NCBI GenBank assembly: GCA_905221605.1
Contig: CAJNDS010001879.1
Span: forward strand, 62,001-126,000
Source: Symbiodinium natans
Lineage: Eukaryota > Sar > Dinophyceae > Suessiales > Symbiodiniaceae
DNA: 64,000 bases
Direction of reading: 5' to 3'
Position 1 is the first letter of the stretch. Each line of letters opens with the position of its first letter. The translations under genes were made by a program, and so were the position numbers. Below the pieces are notes generated by a model. The model worked only from the letters and a program-made list of their open reading frames with translations, ran no database searches and had not been told where the DNA came from. Below, piece after piece: positions 18,069 to 28,751 of this stretch.

Positions 18069-21000
18069 TCATTGGGTGCACAGTTTGCCCGCAACCCCAA
18101 AGGCCTTGCAAGTGAGCAGCACTCTATCAGCGTCATTCACCCTCCCCCCCGGATTAATGGCCGCCTACTTGGAAGCCCTTGTGTCCACTGCGTCTCCTCT
18201 AGAAACCCCTGTAAAGTCCCCACATCCCAACTTTCACGAATCCAACTTGCGAAGTTAACACGGGCTTTCAAGCCAGGTAAGCCCCCGAACCCCACAGGCT
18301 CAAAAAGCCCAAGGCCCCCCCCCAGATCCCTCAGCCTACTACTGTCTGCCTCAGAATCCCCCCCCCCCCCCCCCAAAAAAAAAAAAGCATGAAAGATGGT
18401 AATCCCCTTATTGCCCTTAGAGGAAGAATTCTCCCTCGGCCTACTACTATCTGCGTCAGAACCCCTCAGGAAGACCACTTTTTTTTTTTTTATAGTGGCT
18501 TTTCGCGGGTTCTAGAATAGCTTAGGCTCACGACCCTGCGCAGTGAAAGTCTTCAGGGTTTTTAGGGTTTAGGGTTTGAGAAGCCCCAAGTAGGGCATGC
18601 CAGCAGGGCTTAGGGTTTGGGGTTTAGGGTTTAGGGTTTAGGGTTAGGGTTTAGGGTTTAGGGTTTAGGGTTTAGGGGTTTAGGGTTTGGGGTTTAGGGT
18701 TTTGGGGTTTTCGGATTTCAGGTTTCGGGTTTAGGGTTTAGGGTGGGTTTAGGGTTTAGCCTAACCTGTCCAGTTCTTAAGTATTGTTGTTCCCTATATT
18801 ATGTATATATATATACACATGTGTGCATATAGATACGTATATCTATATGACTACAGATTGTAAGAGGGTGGGGGGGGGGGGTTGAAACATAAGACTTCCA
18901 ACTTAAACCCTAAATTCTAAGCTTAGCAAGCCTCTGTCCCCCCTAAACACTAAAGACAAAACCCTATACCCTAACCCTAAAACCCTAAAACCCTAAAACC
19001 CTAAAACCCTAAAACCCTAAAACCCTAAAACCCTAAAACCCTAAAACCCTAAAACCCTAAAACCCTAAAACCCTAAAACCCTAAAACCCTAAAACCCTAA
19101 AACCCTAAACCCTAAACCCTAAACCCTAAACCCTAAACCTTAAACCGGGGATGCAGCCTGCAGCCTCAGGGACATTGTGCGCATCTTCCTGTGGCCGCTG
19201 ACGCAGCCATCCCCTCAGCCTTAGGCTACTTCCGGGTTTAGGTTTAGGGCTTAGGTTTAGTTTCGGGTTTAGGTTTAGAGTTTAGAGTTTAGGGTTTAGG
19301 GTTTAGGGTTTAGGGTTTAGGGTCAGGTTTAGGGTTTAGGGACCCTCGAGTCGGGGCACCTGCTTGGTTTGGAAGGCGTCTCATGCTCTGAATCTGCACG
19401 GGTTTGAAAGTTGTGGCCAGAAACCGTCCTCAGACACTTCATCTTCACTGAACCTCAGGTTGTCATAATACAATATCAGGCCTAGGAGGGTAGGAGGTAC
19501 CAAAAAGTGGTTTTGGGTGACCCCAATTCCCGGCAGCAGGTCTCTTTTTCCATTGGATGGATGTGAATGAAGCTTATCAGATCATGGGTTCCCCTCCTAC
19601 CCGCCTCTATACTACTCCCTAGGTCCCAGGTTCCCCCCTTAAATAGCCTTAATTGGGCTGAATTATCTCTATATGGCCTTAATTCTGGGGGGGAACCTAG
19701 GTGGGGGGAACCTGGGGGGGGGGGAGGGGGGTAGTAGGGGAACCCATGATCAAAGAGACCATGTCATCCGATGAGGGGGGGCGGGGGTGGTAAATCCCAC
19801 GGGCGGAACGAGACGCGCGATTCAGGGTCTTAGGCCTTCGAGGGTTGGGTCTAACCTTCAGTTCCTAAAGCTCCCTATAAGCCTGACCCCAAACCCTAAC
19901 CCTAAACCCTAAACCCTAAACCCTAAACCCTAAACCCTAAACCCTAAACCCTAAACCCTAAACCCTAAACCCTAAACCCTAAACCCTAAACCCTAAACCC
20001 TAAACCCTAAACCCTAAACCCTAAACCCTCAACCCTCAAAACCCTAAGCCCCCTACGTCGGGTCCTTCTGAGAGCGTCGCGAGGTGGCAAACCACGAGCT
20101 CCTGCACAGCTCAGTGCATCGAGAGCGGAGAGGCACGAGGGCCATCACAGGGTTTAGGTTTTAGGGTCTTAGGGTTTAGGGTTTAGGGTTTAGGGTTTTG
20201 GGTCCAGAAGAAAAAATGCGACGTTTGGGTACAGAAATAGATGGTGCTGGGGGCCCTTCCGAGTGTGGATATTGGCACCTAGAATCCCAAAGCCAAAACA
20301 CTGAATCCTGAATCACAAATCCTAAATCCTGATTCCTGCATTTGAGTCCTAAACCCTAAACCCTAAACCCTAAACCCTAAACCCTAGACCCTAAACCCTA
20401 AACCCTAAACCCTAAACCCTAAACCCTAAACCCTAAACCCTAAACCCTAAACCCTAAACCCTAAACCCTAAACCCTAAACCCTAAACCCTAAACCCCAAA
20501 CCCTAAACCCTTAACCCTAAACCCTCAATCCGAAGTCTTGAATCTTAAATCCTAAAATCCTAGATCCCAAAGGCCCCAGAGGCGAGAGGCGCTAGACCCT
20601 ACATCCTAGAGGGTCTTGACATGAAAATCTTAAAGGCCCCAGAGAGGCCCCCGACCCTAAATCCTTAATCCTCAATGAATCCTTAATCCTTCCTTAGTCT
20701 TACATAAACCCTACAGGCCCCGGAGAATTCCTGAACCCTCAATCCGAGATCTTAAGCCCTTAATCCGAAGGGAACTGGAGAGGCCCCCTGAACCCGAATT
20801 CCTAAATCCTAAGGGCGCCGGAGAGGCCAAATCCTAAACCCTAAATCCTACATCCAAAACCCCCCCCCCCCCAAAAGACCCCAAAAAATCACACAACCCC
20901 ATTAAAGTGTAAAGCTTAAGCCTGTTTTTCTTAGACATAGGCAGAGAGGGTTCAGGCAACCTAATCTGGGGCCTCAAAGTTTTCCTACACGCCAACCACC

Positions 21001-21341
21001 TCGGGCTCTTTCACCAGACTTGGGTTTCGGCTTTAGGGCGTTAGGGCTTAGGGGCTTAGGGGTTTAGGGTTTAGGGTTTAGGGTTTTGGGTTTAGGGTTT
21101 AGGGGGGTTTAGGGTTTCGATCCTCAACCCAACCCCGTGCGGTTTGTGTGCGCCCCGCCTGCGCAGATCAGCTTCCTCTGTGGGCAGATCACCTCCTGCC
21201 TGGGCTTGCCAACCGTCCCAGGCTCCCAAGCGGTACGGAATCGTAGCATGTTGTCTGGTCGTCCTAAGCCGTCGTCCCTACACCCTACATCCTACACCCG
21301 GCTGGCGTATGCTGATGTAGAAGGAAGGGCCCTTCGCTTGA
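18069..21341 (+). CDS. Candidate continuing exons of the 14623 gene
   Basis: Phase-compatible open segments in order: 18069-18111 (SLGAQFARNPKGLA, donor GTGAGC), a doubtful 14-base exon 18544-18557, 19164-19235 (PQGHCAHLPVAADAAIPSAL, donor GTTTAG), about 19422-19458 (KPSSDTSSSLNL), 21168-21233 (ISFLCGQITSCLGLPTVPGS, donor GTACGG) and 21321-21341 (KEGPFA, stop). The 21168 exon is the most protein-like. Continuity with the upstream exons is inference; 19164 is also open in a second frame ending in a stop. No family recognised. Confidence 0.3.
18330..18490. mobile_element. Family D-like element with C/A-run
   Basis: CCTACTACTGTCTGCCTCAGAA, then about 18 C, 12 A, then GGTAATCCCCTTATTGCCCTTAG, and a direct rather than inverted repeat of the first motif (CCTACTACTATCTGCGTCAGAA at 18438). 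It shares the C-run/A-run and CCCTTA core with family D copies at 23594, 24303 and 51968. Confidence 0.45.
18970..19112. repeat. CCCTAAAA octamer array
   Basis: Seventeen consecutive copies of the eight-base variant CCCTAAAA, then a switch to ordinary CCCTAAA. Variant units do not mix within the block. Confidence 0.95.
19580..19751. mobile_element. Family H TIR element, copy 1
   Basis: Near-perfect inverted ends: GATCATGGGTTCCCCTCCTA and TAGTAGGGGAACCCATGATC. The interior is symmetric too (CCCAGGTTCCCCCC / GGGGGAACCTGGGGG; AGCCTTAATTGGGCTGAATT). It is 172 bp and non-coding. A diverged copy lies at 35474-35625. As a near-palindrome it could fold almost completely. Confidence 0.8.
19890..20035. 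repeat. CCCTAAA array
   Basis: About 20 perfect heptamer copies followed by CCCTCAA variants; sits before the candidate exon near 20090. A second array of about 23 copies is at 20346-20500. The interval 20520-20880 contains diverged CCTAAATCC-type sequence and no gene that I can support. Confidence 0.9.
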
Positions 21342-21575
21342 AGAACCCCAAAGGACCAGAATCCTAAACCCTGAGCTCCTTGAACTCGAAAGCACACCCA
21401 CCGGGCTTTCACCAAGTTGAGGCATATCCTGTGGATAGGATTTAGGGTGTTGGGGTTTCGGGTTTCGGATTCAGGGATCCAGAGTTGACTTGGTTGCGCA
21501 CTCAGGCTTACAGACTTTTAGAAGCTCGAGGTAGGGTTTGGAGTGTAGGGTTTAGGGTTTTCCTGAGCCGGAGGC

Positions 21576-24500
21576 ATGGCGCTGAATATCCTAAAGATCA
21601 CGCTGCCCCCGTGCGTGACGGCGGCGGAGTGCCAGTTTGACGCAGCCCCGGCCGGATTGCTGTCGCAAAACCCTACCCTTCAACCCTATACACCCCTAAA
21701 CCCTCAAAGGTCCTAAGATCCGAACTCTTAAGTCGCCACCCTAGAAATCTTGAACTTGAACCTACAAAGTCCTAAATCAAGGTTCCAGGCTTCATAAAGG
21801 GCCAGCAGGAATGATTTGGATTAGGGTTTAGGGTTTAGGGCTTTCGTTTCGATTCCCTTCTTGTGAACACGACGCAGTGGACTCCCCAGTCCGTTGTCAT
21901 GGCTTTAATAGGCTTGGTAGCCCAGTGGTACCCTTCACCCTTTTTTGGTTCTGGGTTCCCTTATAGAGTAACCAACCCCAAAAACGGGTGCCCTTATTGT
22001 AATATGGCTACTGGGCTGCCAAGTGGGGGTTTATTCTGCTGGCCCTTGAACCTTGTCTTCTTGCTGGTCTTTTGCTACCTTAGCTGCATTCCCTGGCCGT
22101 TGTTGCTCCCATAACATTTCTACGGGCAAATGCAATGCGCGCCGTAGCGATATCAACAGAGTGGACTCACTGAGCTAGCGAGTTGCAGTTTTAGGGTTTA
22201 GGGTTTAGGGGAAATGAACACATGAGTTACTATCTGTGCGGTCGCTAGCCGATATTACTAGGATTGTCGCGGCTCACTTCTTCTATGCCGCGGCCCCAAT
22301 ATTTGTAACTGTCATATTGCCAGGAAGTGAGTGAAGCGAACGCACCACTGTCCCGCCACCCTAACCCCTGAACCCTGAACCCTGAACCCTAAACCCTAAA
22401 CCCTAAACTCTCAACCCAAGAATCGCCCTAAACCGAAAAGCCCAAACCCTGAGCGTGCTGCCAGGACCTTTATGGAAATCGGAAGGTCCGGATTCGAATC
22501 GGAGGCCGGGCTTCAATCCAAGGGAAGTTACGTGGCCCCTTCATATGGTCCCTTATGTAAGGGTTCGGGGTTCAGGGTTCAGGGTTTACGGTTTATCTGG
22601 TGTGCATAAGGGTTCCAGATTAAGGGACCCTGTATCTGCCCAAGATCCAAGGTTCGTTGCCGGCACGTGGAGTCACTGTTTGACAGCCTGGGTTCAGGGG
22701 ATTTAGGGTTTTAGGGTTTAGGGTTTAGGGTTCGGGTTTAGGGTTTAGGGCTCGGGTGTAGGGTTCAGGGTTGAGGGTTTTGGGGTTTTGGTTTTTGGGG
22801 GCTTAGGGTTTAGGGGTGTTAGGGTTTTGGGGGTTTCAGGGTAGTTCCTCTCTTTCGGATGTCACAGCTTCTAGAGACTGCGATGCAACAAGAAGACTAG
22901 GTAACCCCCCCCCCAAAAAAAAATAGAATAAAAAAAGACCTAACTTTCTGAAGCGACCCTCCGAGACGTGGCCCTAAACCCTAAAGCCTAACGCCTAAAC
23001 CCTAAACCCTACACTCTCAACCCTAAACCCTAAACCCTCACGTGCCAGGCATCACAATACCCTCGGGCGGCTTCTTCGCACAGCGCCTTGCGGCGCAGGC
23101 GAGTCATTCGGGCATTCAACCGAAAAACCATTGAACCAAAAGGCTCCGTTCGTTGGGGCTGCCAGGGTTTGGGGTTTAGGGTTTAGGGTTTGGGGTTTAG
23201 GGTTTGGGTTTTAGGGTTTAGGGTTTAGGGCTTGGGGTCGTGTTATCAGGATTAGTAGCGCTGAGGTGCTTGTGCAGACTTGATGGTGCGACTGCTAGAA
23301 TCTTTGCTGCCGTGATGTCCCAGTCCCTGAGCCCCTAAACCCTTGGAAGTTGCTGGTTTAGGGTTTAGGGGTTTATGTAGGGTTAAGGGGTTTAGGATTT
23401 AGGGTTCAGGGTTTAAGTGCCCTAAACCTCAGAAGCGTTCTGGAAGGTCACGAACGAGTTCGATCAGCGCCCCAACTACGTGCTTTCGAGTGGGAGCTAC
23501 GTATGGAAGGCCTGCCGCATTATGCTTGCGACTGATGGGGCTTCGGGCTTCGGGCTTTAGAGATCCAGAGCTGAGGGGCATGGATGGTACTTGGGGTTTA
23601 GCTACTATTTGCTGAAGACTTCCCCCCCCCCCCCCCCCCCCCCAACCACCCCCCAAAAAACACGATACAACAAGAATGTCCGGCCTTATATAAGGGCAAT
23701 ATATGGAATACTCTCTTCTAATTTTCGCGGTTCTTATCCAAATATTCGGTTATAGGGTTTGGGATTCTAGGGGCTATAGTTACCGTAGGGGTTAGGGTTT
23801 TTGGGGTGATTTGTATGCTTTTGGGGTTGTAGTTACGAAAGGGTTTGGGGTTAAGGGTTAGGGTTTAGGGTTTAGGGTTTCGGGTTTAGGGTCAGGGTTC
23901 AGGGTTTAGGATTTAGGACTCAGCCGCCCCGTGGGCAGGAGCCAAACCCGGGCATCACGACTGCAAAGGTTGTCTCGCAACTGGGCGGAGGCGCCGGGCA
24001 TGTCACGTTCTGGGGACCCCTTTGTGAGGGTTTAGGGTTTAGGGCTTAGGGTTTAGGGTTTGAGGGTTTGGGCCTTATTCTATCCCCCTATATGTACCCC
24101 TTTAAGGGTAGTTAAGAGTTGGGTACCTCATATTTCCTCCCATATGCACCCTTTAAGAGAAATGTTTACATGATAGAGGGTACCTCTGTTCCCTTCTTCT
24201 CTAGTTATTCTGGAGCGAAGGATGTATGAACAGAAGCTCCGAGGCTTAAAGTTCCAACCGACTCTCCTCGAGCCCTACAGGTGGCTTCAGAATGGTCAAC
24301 TACAACTACTATTTGCTTAAGACCCCCCCCCCTTAAAAACAGAGAGTAAGATCATGCCTATATTGCCCTTAGGGGGGGGGTTCTTAAGCAAAGTCAAACA
24401 GGAGACAAGAAAGCAGGTCTTGGTGGTTGGTGGCTTCCCATAAATCCGAAACCCTCAACCCTAAACCCTACAGCCTACACCCTAAGCCCTAAACCCTGCA

Positions 24501-25167
24501 AGCAACTGCAAAGCCGACAGGCAATGCAATGCCCTTCCGCGGCGATCAGATGAACGTGCTCTACGCCAGGCTGGGGTAACTAGTAGGGTTTGGATTGCTA
24601 GGGTAAATAGGGCTATCAGGGTTGCTGGGGTTATTTGCCTTGTTCGCGAGTTTAGGTTATCGGAGATAGCAGGCCTACTTGAAAGTTTGGATCATGGGGG
24701 TTCTGATGATTCTGAGGGTTCCCAGACACTGGCGTTGTTCGAGTTATTGGGGTCGTCAGGTTGCTGTGGCTACTGGCGTTGCTAGTGTTCTAGGGGTAGT
24801 GGTGCAAGTGTTTTTTTTGTTGTTTTTTTGTTGTGTTTTCCGGTATTTGGGTGTACTATGAGTGTTATTATTCTTATTCGTATTCTACTTCGTATTCTTA
24901 TTCTTATTCTTATTATTCTTATTTGTCAGAAGTAGCATGCTTCGTAATCTTTGTAGTTTTAGTGTTGGGGGTATTGTTACATGTTCGGCGAGTGGTACGC
25001 CCTTGGGGCTGTCGCTTTTTGTAAGTGCCTTCGAGGAAAGTTTTTTTTTGGGGGGGGGGGCTATGAATATATATATATATATAGGTCCCTAATTCCCTCA
25101 TTCCCTGCTAACCGACAGTAAGTGGCTGAAGGCTCACACTGTCCTCCACCATCAAGGCACGAGATGA
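21576..25167 (+). CDS. Anonymous protein, 8 exons (175 aa model)
   Basis: Exons: 21576-21661, 22465-22485, 22652-22691, 23049-23166, 23433-23500, 23939-24029, 24521-24575, 25119-25167; every junction is GT-AG with matching phase and the total is 176 codons including TGA. It starts MALNILKITLPPCVTAAECQ, eight bases after a TTTTCCTGAG acceptor. Other landmarks: FVAGTWSHCLTAW, a basic exon with SALRRRRVIRAFNRKT, AFWKVTNEFDQRPNYVLSSG, VVSQLGGGAGHVTFWGPLCE, NAMPFRGDQMNVLYARL, and the end KWLKAHTVLHHQGTR. I recognise no family, signal peptide or membrane span. Introns hold family J (21912), family D (23594, 24303) and family C (24576) elements, TTTAGGG arrays and poly-C. The last four exons are the most convincing; the 21-base exon 2 is the weakest. 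Confidence 0.55.
21912..22024. mobile_element. Short TIR element, family J
   Basis: Left CTTGGTAGCCCAGTGGTA, right TATGGCTACTGGGCTGCCAAG: inverted ends of about 19 bases. The interior has GGTTCCCTTATAGAGT and ACGGGTGCCC. It is 113 bp, in intron 1 of the anonymous gene at 21576. An ORF spanning it (MNTTQWTPQSV...) is coincidental. Confidence 0.65.
23594..23755. mobile_element. Family D element with poly-C core
   Basis: Left GTTTAGCTACTATTTGCTGA followed by about 21 C, interior TATATAAGGGCAATAT, right CGGTTCTTATCCAAATA. It belongs to the same family as 24303-24415 (CAACTACTATTTGCTTAAGA ... GTTCTTAAGCAAAG) and 51968-52090. It lies within intron 5 (23501-23938) of the 21576 gene. Confidence 0.5.
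24303..24415. mobile_element. Family D element
   Basis: Left AACTACTATTTGCTTAAGAC, right GGTTCTTAAGCAAAGTC: inverted ends of about 15 bases. The centre has a short C-run, AAAAACAGAG, and TATTGCCCTTAGGGG. 113 bp, within intron 6 of the 21576 gene. Confidence 0.6.
24576..25118 (+). mobile_element. Introner, family C, copy 2 (expanded)
   Basis: This 543-bp intron begins GTAACTAGTAGGG and ends TCCCTCATTCCCTGCTAACC then GACAG, matching family C ends. GTAA occurs at both borders (left GGGTAACT, right CAGTAAGT). The interior is pyrimidine-rich (TTATTCTTATTC, 24861-24925), with a poly-T/poly-G run (25042) and a TA run (25069-25082). Splicing joins LYARLG to KWLKAH in frame. Confidence 0.6.
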
Positions 25168-25364
25168 CACTTACGTTGGCTACTCAGCATCGATGTGCGG
25201 AGCGATTGAGCCTGTCAGAGAGCACAGGCACAGAAGCGACCAACCCTGAGCCCTAAACCCTAAACCCTAAACCCTAAACCCTAAACCCTAAACCCTAAAC
25301 CCTAAACCCTAAACCCTAAACCCTAAACCCTAAAGTCTAAACCCTCTTTGAGTAGTATGCTCAG

Positions 25365-26288
25365 GGCAACGGAAATGCACTCGGCCAACGAGAGCCGACG
25401 GCAGTGTGTCCTTCAAATCGGCCCATGAAGCTGCCCTTCTAAGTTCTGGTAGGGTTTGGGGTTTAGGGTTTAGGGTTTAGGGTTTAGGGTTTAGGGTTTA
25501 GGGTTTAGGGTTTAGGGTTTAGGGTTTAGGGTTTAGGGTTTAGGGTTTAGGGTTTAGGGTTTAGGGTTTAGGGTTTAGGGTTCAGGGTTTCGGGTTTAGG
25601 GTTTAGAGCTTAGGCCGGGAACAAAGGTAGAGGTAGCTGGATTGTCTAAACCCTCAACCCTGAGCTTTAAGCTCAAAAAGCGCCTCCTTCTGAGAACGAC
25701 GCCTCCTTCACCATCACGCTGCCAGAGGTCTGACTGCCAGAATTCATAAAGAACCACGAAGCGGTTTAGGGTTCATATTTGTGTTTTTGTTTTTCATCTT
25801 GCTGTCTCTTCTTTAACATATTGGCAAGGGAGTGGGGGGTGGTGGGCAAGGTGTGTGGATGGGGAAAGAGAGTTTGTTTAGTTCGGAGTCCCTAAACCCT
25901 TAACCCTAAACCCTATATGGGGCTGTCTCTCCGACCTCGCGAGGGCTGCACAGCGGGTGCAGACGTTCAAGTTCCCACAGTGTCGGGCTTCGGGGTTAAA
26001 GTTATCGGTTGGGATGTTTTCTTCTTCCTAACAGTCCTAAATCGGGATTCTCGTACCCCCGTTAATTATAATCCTTAAGGACTGTTAGAAAAAGGGGTCC
26101 TTAATCGGGATTATCGCACCCCCGTTATAATCCTCAAGAACTGCTAGAAAAAGGGGCAACATCCCAAGTTATAGAGTTTACCAGTGGGCCTTCATGCCAG
26201 GATTCAGGTCTCAGGGCTGTGGGCGGGCTGCAAAGGTGATGGTGGTAGGCTTTCATGGGCTTTCCCACTGTGCGCTCGAGAACAACCG
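25365..26288 (+). CDS. Anonymous protein, 4 joined exons (both ends open)
   Basis: Exons 25365-25448, 25681-25727, 25954-26000 and 26177-26288, GT-AG, phases compatible. Landmarks: ADGSVSFKSAHEAALLSS, PPSENDASFTITLPE, RVQTFKFPQCRASGL, LPVGLHARIQVSGLWAGCKG. The intron 26001-26176 coincides with a family G TIR element. Introns 1 and 2 contain TTTAGGG arrays (25449-25610) and short CCCTCAA tracts. There is no start codon at the 5' end; the last exon exits at CCG|GTGCAA before a CCCTAAA array. A possible end is near 26971-27209 (GALSLRRPPA, then WTFTPNI and a stop), unproven. No family recognised. Confidence 0.45.
26001..26176 (+). mobile_element. Introner, family G, copy 1
   Basis: Left GTTATCGGTTGGGATGTT, right AACATCCCAAGTTATAGAG. 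The interior has two direct copies of a GATT(C/A)TCG(T/C)ACCCCCGTTA module (26047 and 26108) and CTAACAGTCC/GGACTGTTAG as inner inverted repeats. Borders fit GT-AG with AGTT on both sides. A related copy is 49876-49997. Confidence 0.65.
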
Positions 26289-26819
26289 GTGCAAACCCTA
26301 AACCCTAAACCCTAAACCCTAAACCCTAAACCCTAAACCCTAAACCCTAAACCCCAAACCCCAAACCCCAAACCCCAAACTCCAAACCCTAAACCCTAAA
26401 CCCTAAACCCTAGGCCAGCATGCACGGACCCGAAGCCCAAAACCCCAAAACCCCCAAAGCCCTGGCCCGGCTCCAAGTGGGCTTACAAGGTCCTACGCCC
26501 TGCCAAGTAGGCACAGCAAACCTCCCTCAACCCAAGGCCCAACCCACTCAAGAAACCCTAAACCTAAACCCGCAACCCTAAACCCTAAACCCTAAACCCT
26601 AAACCCTAAACCCTAAACCCTCAACCCTAATTACACCCTAGACCCTACAAGCCCCAAACTTTGCCCATGAAACCCCTCGCAGTCCGCAGAGACCCTCAAC
26701 CCTCAACCCCTCAAACCCTAAACCCTAAACCCTTGAAGCCCCGACATTGTAACCCTAAACCCTAAACCAAACCCTAAACCCTAAACCCCAAACCCCAAGG
26801 CCCCAACCCCCAAAGCCCA

Positions 26820-26945
26820 AATCATATACCCCAACCTACATAGGGGTATAGGAAAATAAGGGACCCCCAATATAAACCCCAAGAAATAGGATCCCCTTAT
26901 AATATGACCCCAATAAGGTACCTGCAATATCGTAAACCCCCACAT
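26820..26945. mobile_element. Dispersed element, family L
   Basis: ATACCCCAACCTACATAGGGGTATAG, CCCCAAGAAATAGGATCCCC, TATGACCCCAATAAGGTACC. A related sequence is at 57030-57110 (GGGGGTTTACGTTAATATAG ... GAGTAGGATTCCC ... GAGGACCCCAAGAGGGTACC). Non-coding. Ends are not well defined. Confidence 0.35.
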
Positions 26946-27432
26946 ACGAGCCAGGGATACACCTGCAGGGTGCCCTCAGCCTTCGAAGGCCCCCAGCGTG
27001 GTCTTGGAGTTTTACTTGTTCCGGAGTTGAAGGGTTTTCAGGTTTGGGGAAATGGTTTTGGGTTCAGAGTTTTGGAATTTAGGGTTAAGGTTTTTTTTTG
27101 GGGGGGCTTTGAAATAAACGTCTGAGTCTCGGGGTTTGGGGTTTTAGATTCTGATATATACGATTCTTTCTCGCTGGGAAGGTGGACTTTCACGCCGAAT
27201 ATTTAGGGTGTAATCAGAGATCCCGTAGCCCACCCAAGCTCGAAGACAGCCGCGATTGCCCCCGTATACCTGGGACCCAGAGTCCTGGGTGTCTCTTGGG
27301 TCACCCTGAACCCTAAACCCTAAACCCTAAACCGTAAACACTAAACACTAAACCATAAACCCTAAACCCCTAAAGCACACACCTAGACCTTGCACCCGAG
27401 AGGGCACCTTTATGTCTGTGAGAGAACCCCCC

Positions 27433-27576
27433 ACTTGGAGGTTCATGGTACTTATGAACCAGGTATAACTGTACTAAAAACTGTACCTATAACCACATGA
27501 TGGCACTTTAAGGGGGCTTATAAGTGGGTTGTAAGTACGGTTTTAATTGGCTAGTAAGGACCATGAACCTCCAAGC
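27433..27576. mobile_element. Family A TIR element, copy 4
   Basis: Left ACTTGGAGGTTCATGGTACT, right GGACCATGAACCTCCAAG. The interior repeats the family pattern (ATAACTGTACT, GGCACTTTAAGGGGGCTTAT, AATTGGCTAGTAAG). 144 bp, no telomere-type units inside. Confidence 0.8.
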
Positions 27577-27579
27577 ATG

Positions 27580-28360
27580 ACACCCAGAGCACCTTCATTC
27601 TGACCGTTCGATCCCCGAAGAAGACTCATAGGCCCCCCCCATCATGCTGAACGGGGTGCTTAGGGTGGAGGCTTGCGGGTCCTTAGAAGCGTTTAGGGGT
27701 TTAGGGTTTAGGGTTTAGGGTTTGTGTCTATTTCTGAGTCGAGGACGGGATTGCTTGCCCTGTTCCGACTCTGTTGCCGGAGGGGCGGGATGCCCATTAT
27801 GAATTACATGAAATCCACAAACGCCATGCCTCATTTTTTTTGCTCCTAGGCATCTGGGGGAACCCAGAAAAACCCCGACACCCGACGCGTTTCTCGAGGC
27901 ATCAACCCATGGGAAGCCGCCACCACCCTTCCAGCCTTTGGCATCCAGGCGGTTTTGCGCTTTGAGGGCTTTGGGGGATGTTTCGAGGATTTCTAGGACG
28001 AGCCTTCAAAAGTTAAGGCCTAAACCCTTTTAAGCCCTCTAGGCCTTAGAGCGCGTTCTTCAAGCTTGTGCATTCCATGAAGCCCCAGAAGCCCGATCAG
28101 GCCTGAACTCACTATCCTTGATTATGGGGTTGTTTTTAGGGGCCTTGGGGAGTAGTGGGGGAGTCGTTGGGAACCTTGGGGTTACATACGCCCCTTAAAA
28201 CCCCCCTCCCTGAAGAGCCCTATAGCTTGAAGTTCAGGGCTGCAAGATTTGAGGGCCCAGGGTCGGGGTTGGGGGACTTACAGAGGATGGCAGGGTGCTA
28301 GCTGGCTGGTCATGGGTGGGTATAGGTAGGGTCTGAAGCAGGTGGGTCGTGTTTGGGGTT
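27580..28360. other. Unassigned stretch
   Basis: It holds a short open segment near 27587 (STFILTVRSPKKTHR), a TTTAGGG tract (27695-27722), a 63-codon ORF at 27774-27965 (RDAHYELHEIHKRHASFF) and family I-like sequence at 28150-28215. None has clear splice context, so no gene is called. Confidence 0.4.
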
Positions 28361-28364
28361 TACT

Positions 28365-28461
28365 CTATCATAGTGGGGTAACATTTTACATTTTTAAGGG
28401 TACTTAAACTCAATAAGGAATAGAATTTTAAAATCTTTTTACTATCCCAACTATGAACCAG
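28365..28461. mobile_element. Family B TIR element, copy 2
   Basis: CTATCATAGTGGGGTAACAT at the left and TATCCCAACTATGAACCAG at the right. The interior TTTTTAAGGGTACTTAAAC and CAATAAGGAATA are nearly identical to the LHC-Rieske intron at 13545-13647. 97 bp. Whether it is an intron here is unknown. Confidence 0.75.
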
Positions 28462-28751
28462 TTTAGGGTTGAGGGCTTAGAGGTGGGGAGATATGGTCCC
28501 GCAACTCACAACACCTTCAGCTCTGGAGCCTGGACTCTAAGCCCTAAACCCGACAAAAACTCGAAACCCCGAGCCGCAGCCTGAAGTCAGTGTCATTTTA
28601 AAAAACCCTAAACCCTAAACCCTAAACCCTAAACCCTAAACCCTAAACCCTAAACCCTAAACCCTAAACCCTAAACCCTAAACCCTAAACCCTAAACCCT
28701 AAACCCTAAACCCTAAACCCTAAACCCTAAACCCTAAACCCGGAAATTTAG

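Noticed and set aside
22475-22520. Possible tRNA (GGATTCGAATCGG resembles a T-loop/B box)
   Set aside because: No matching A box, acceptor stem or anticodon arm could be found around it.
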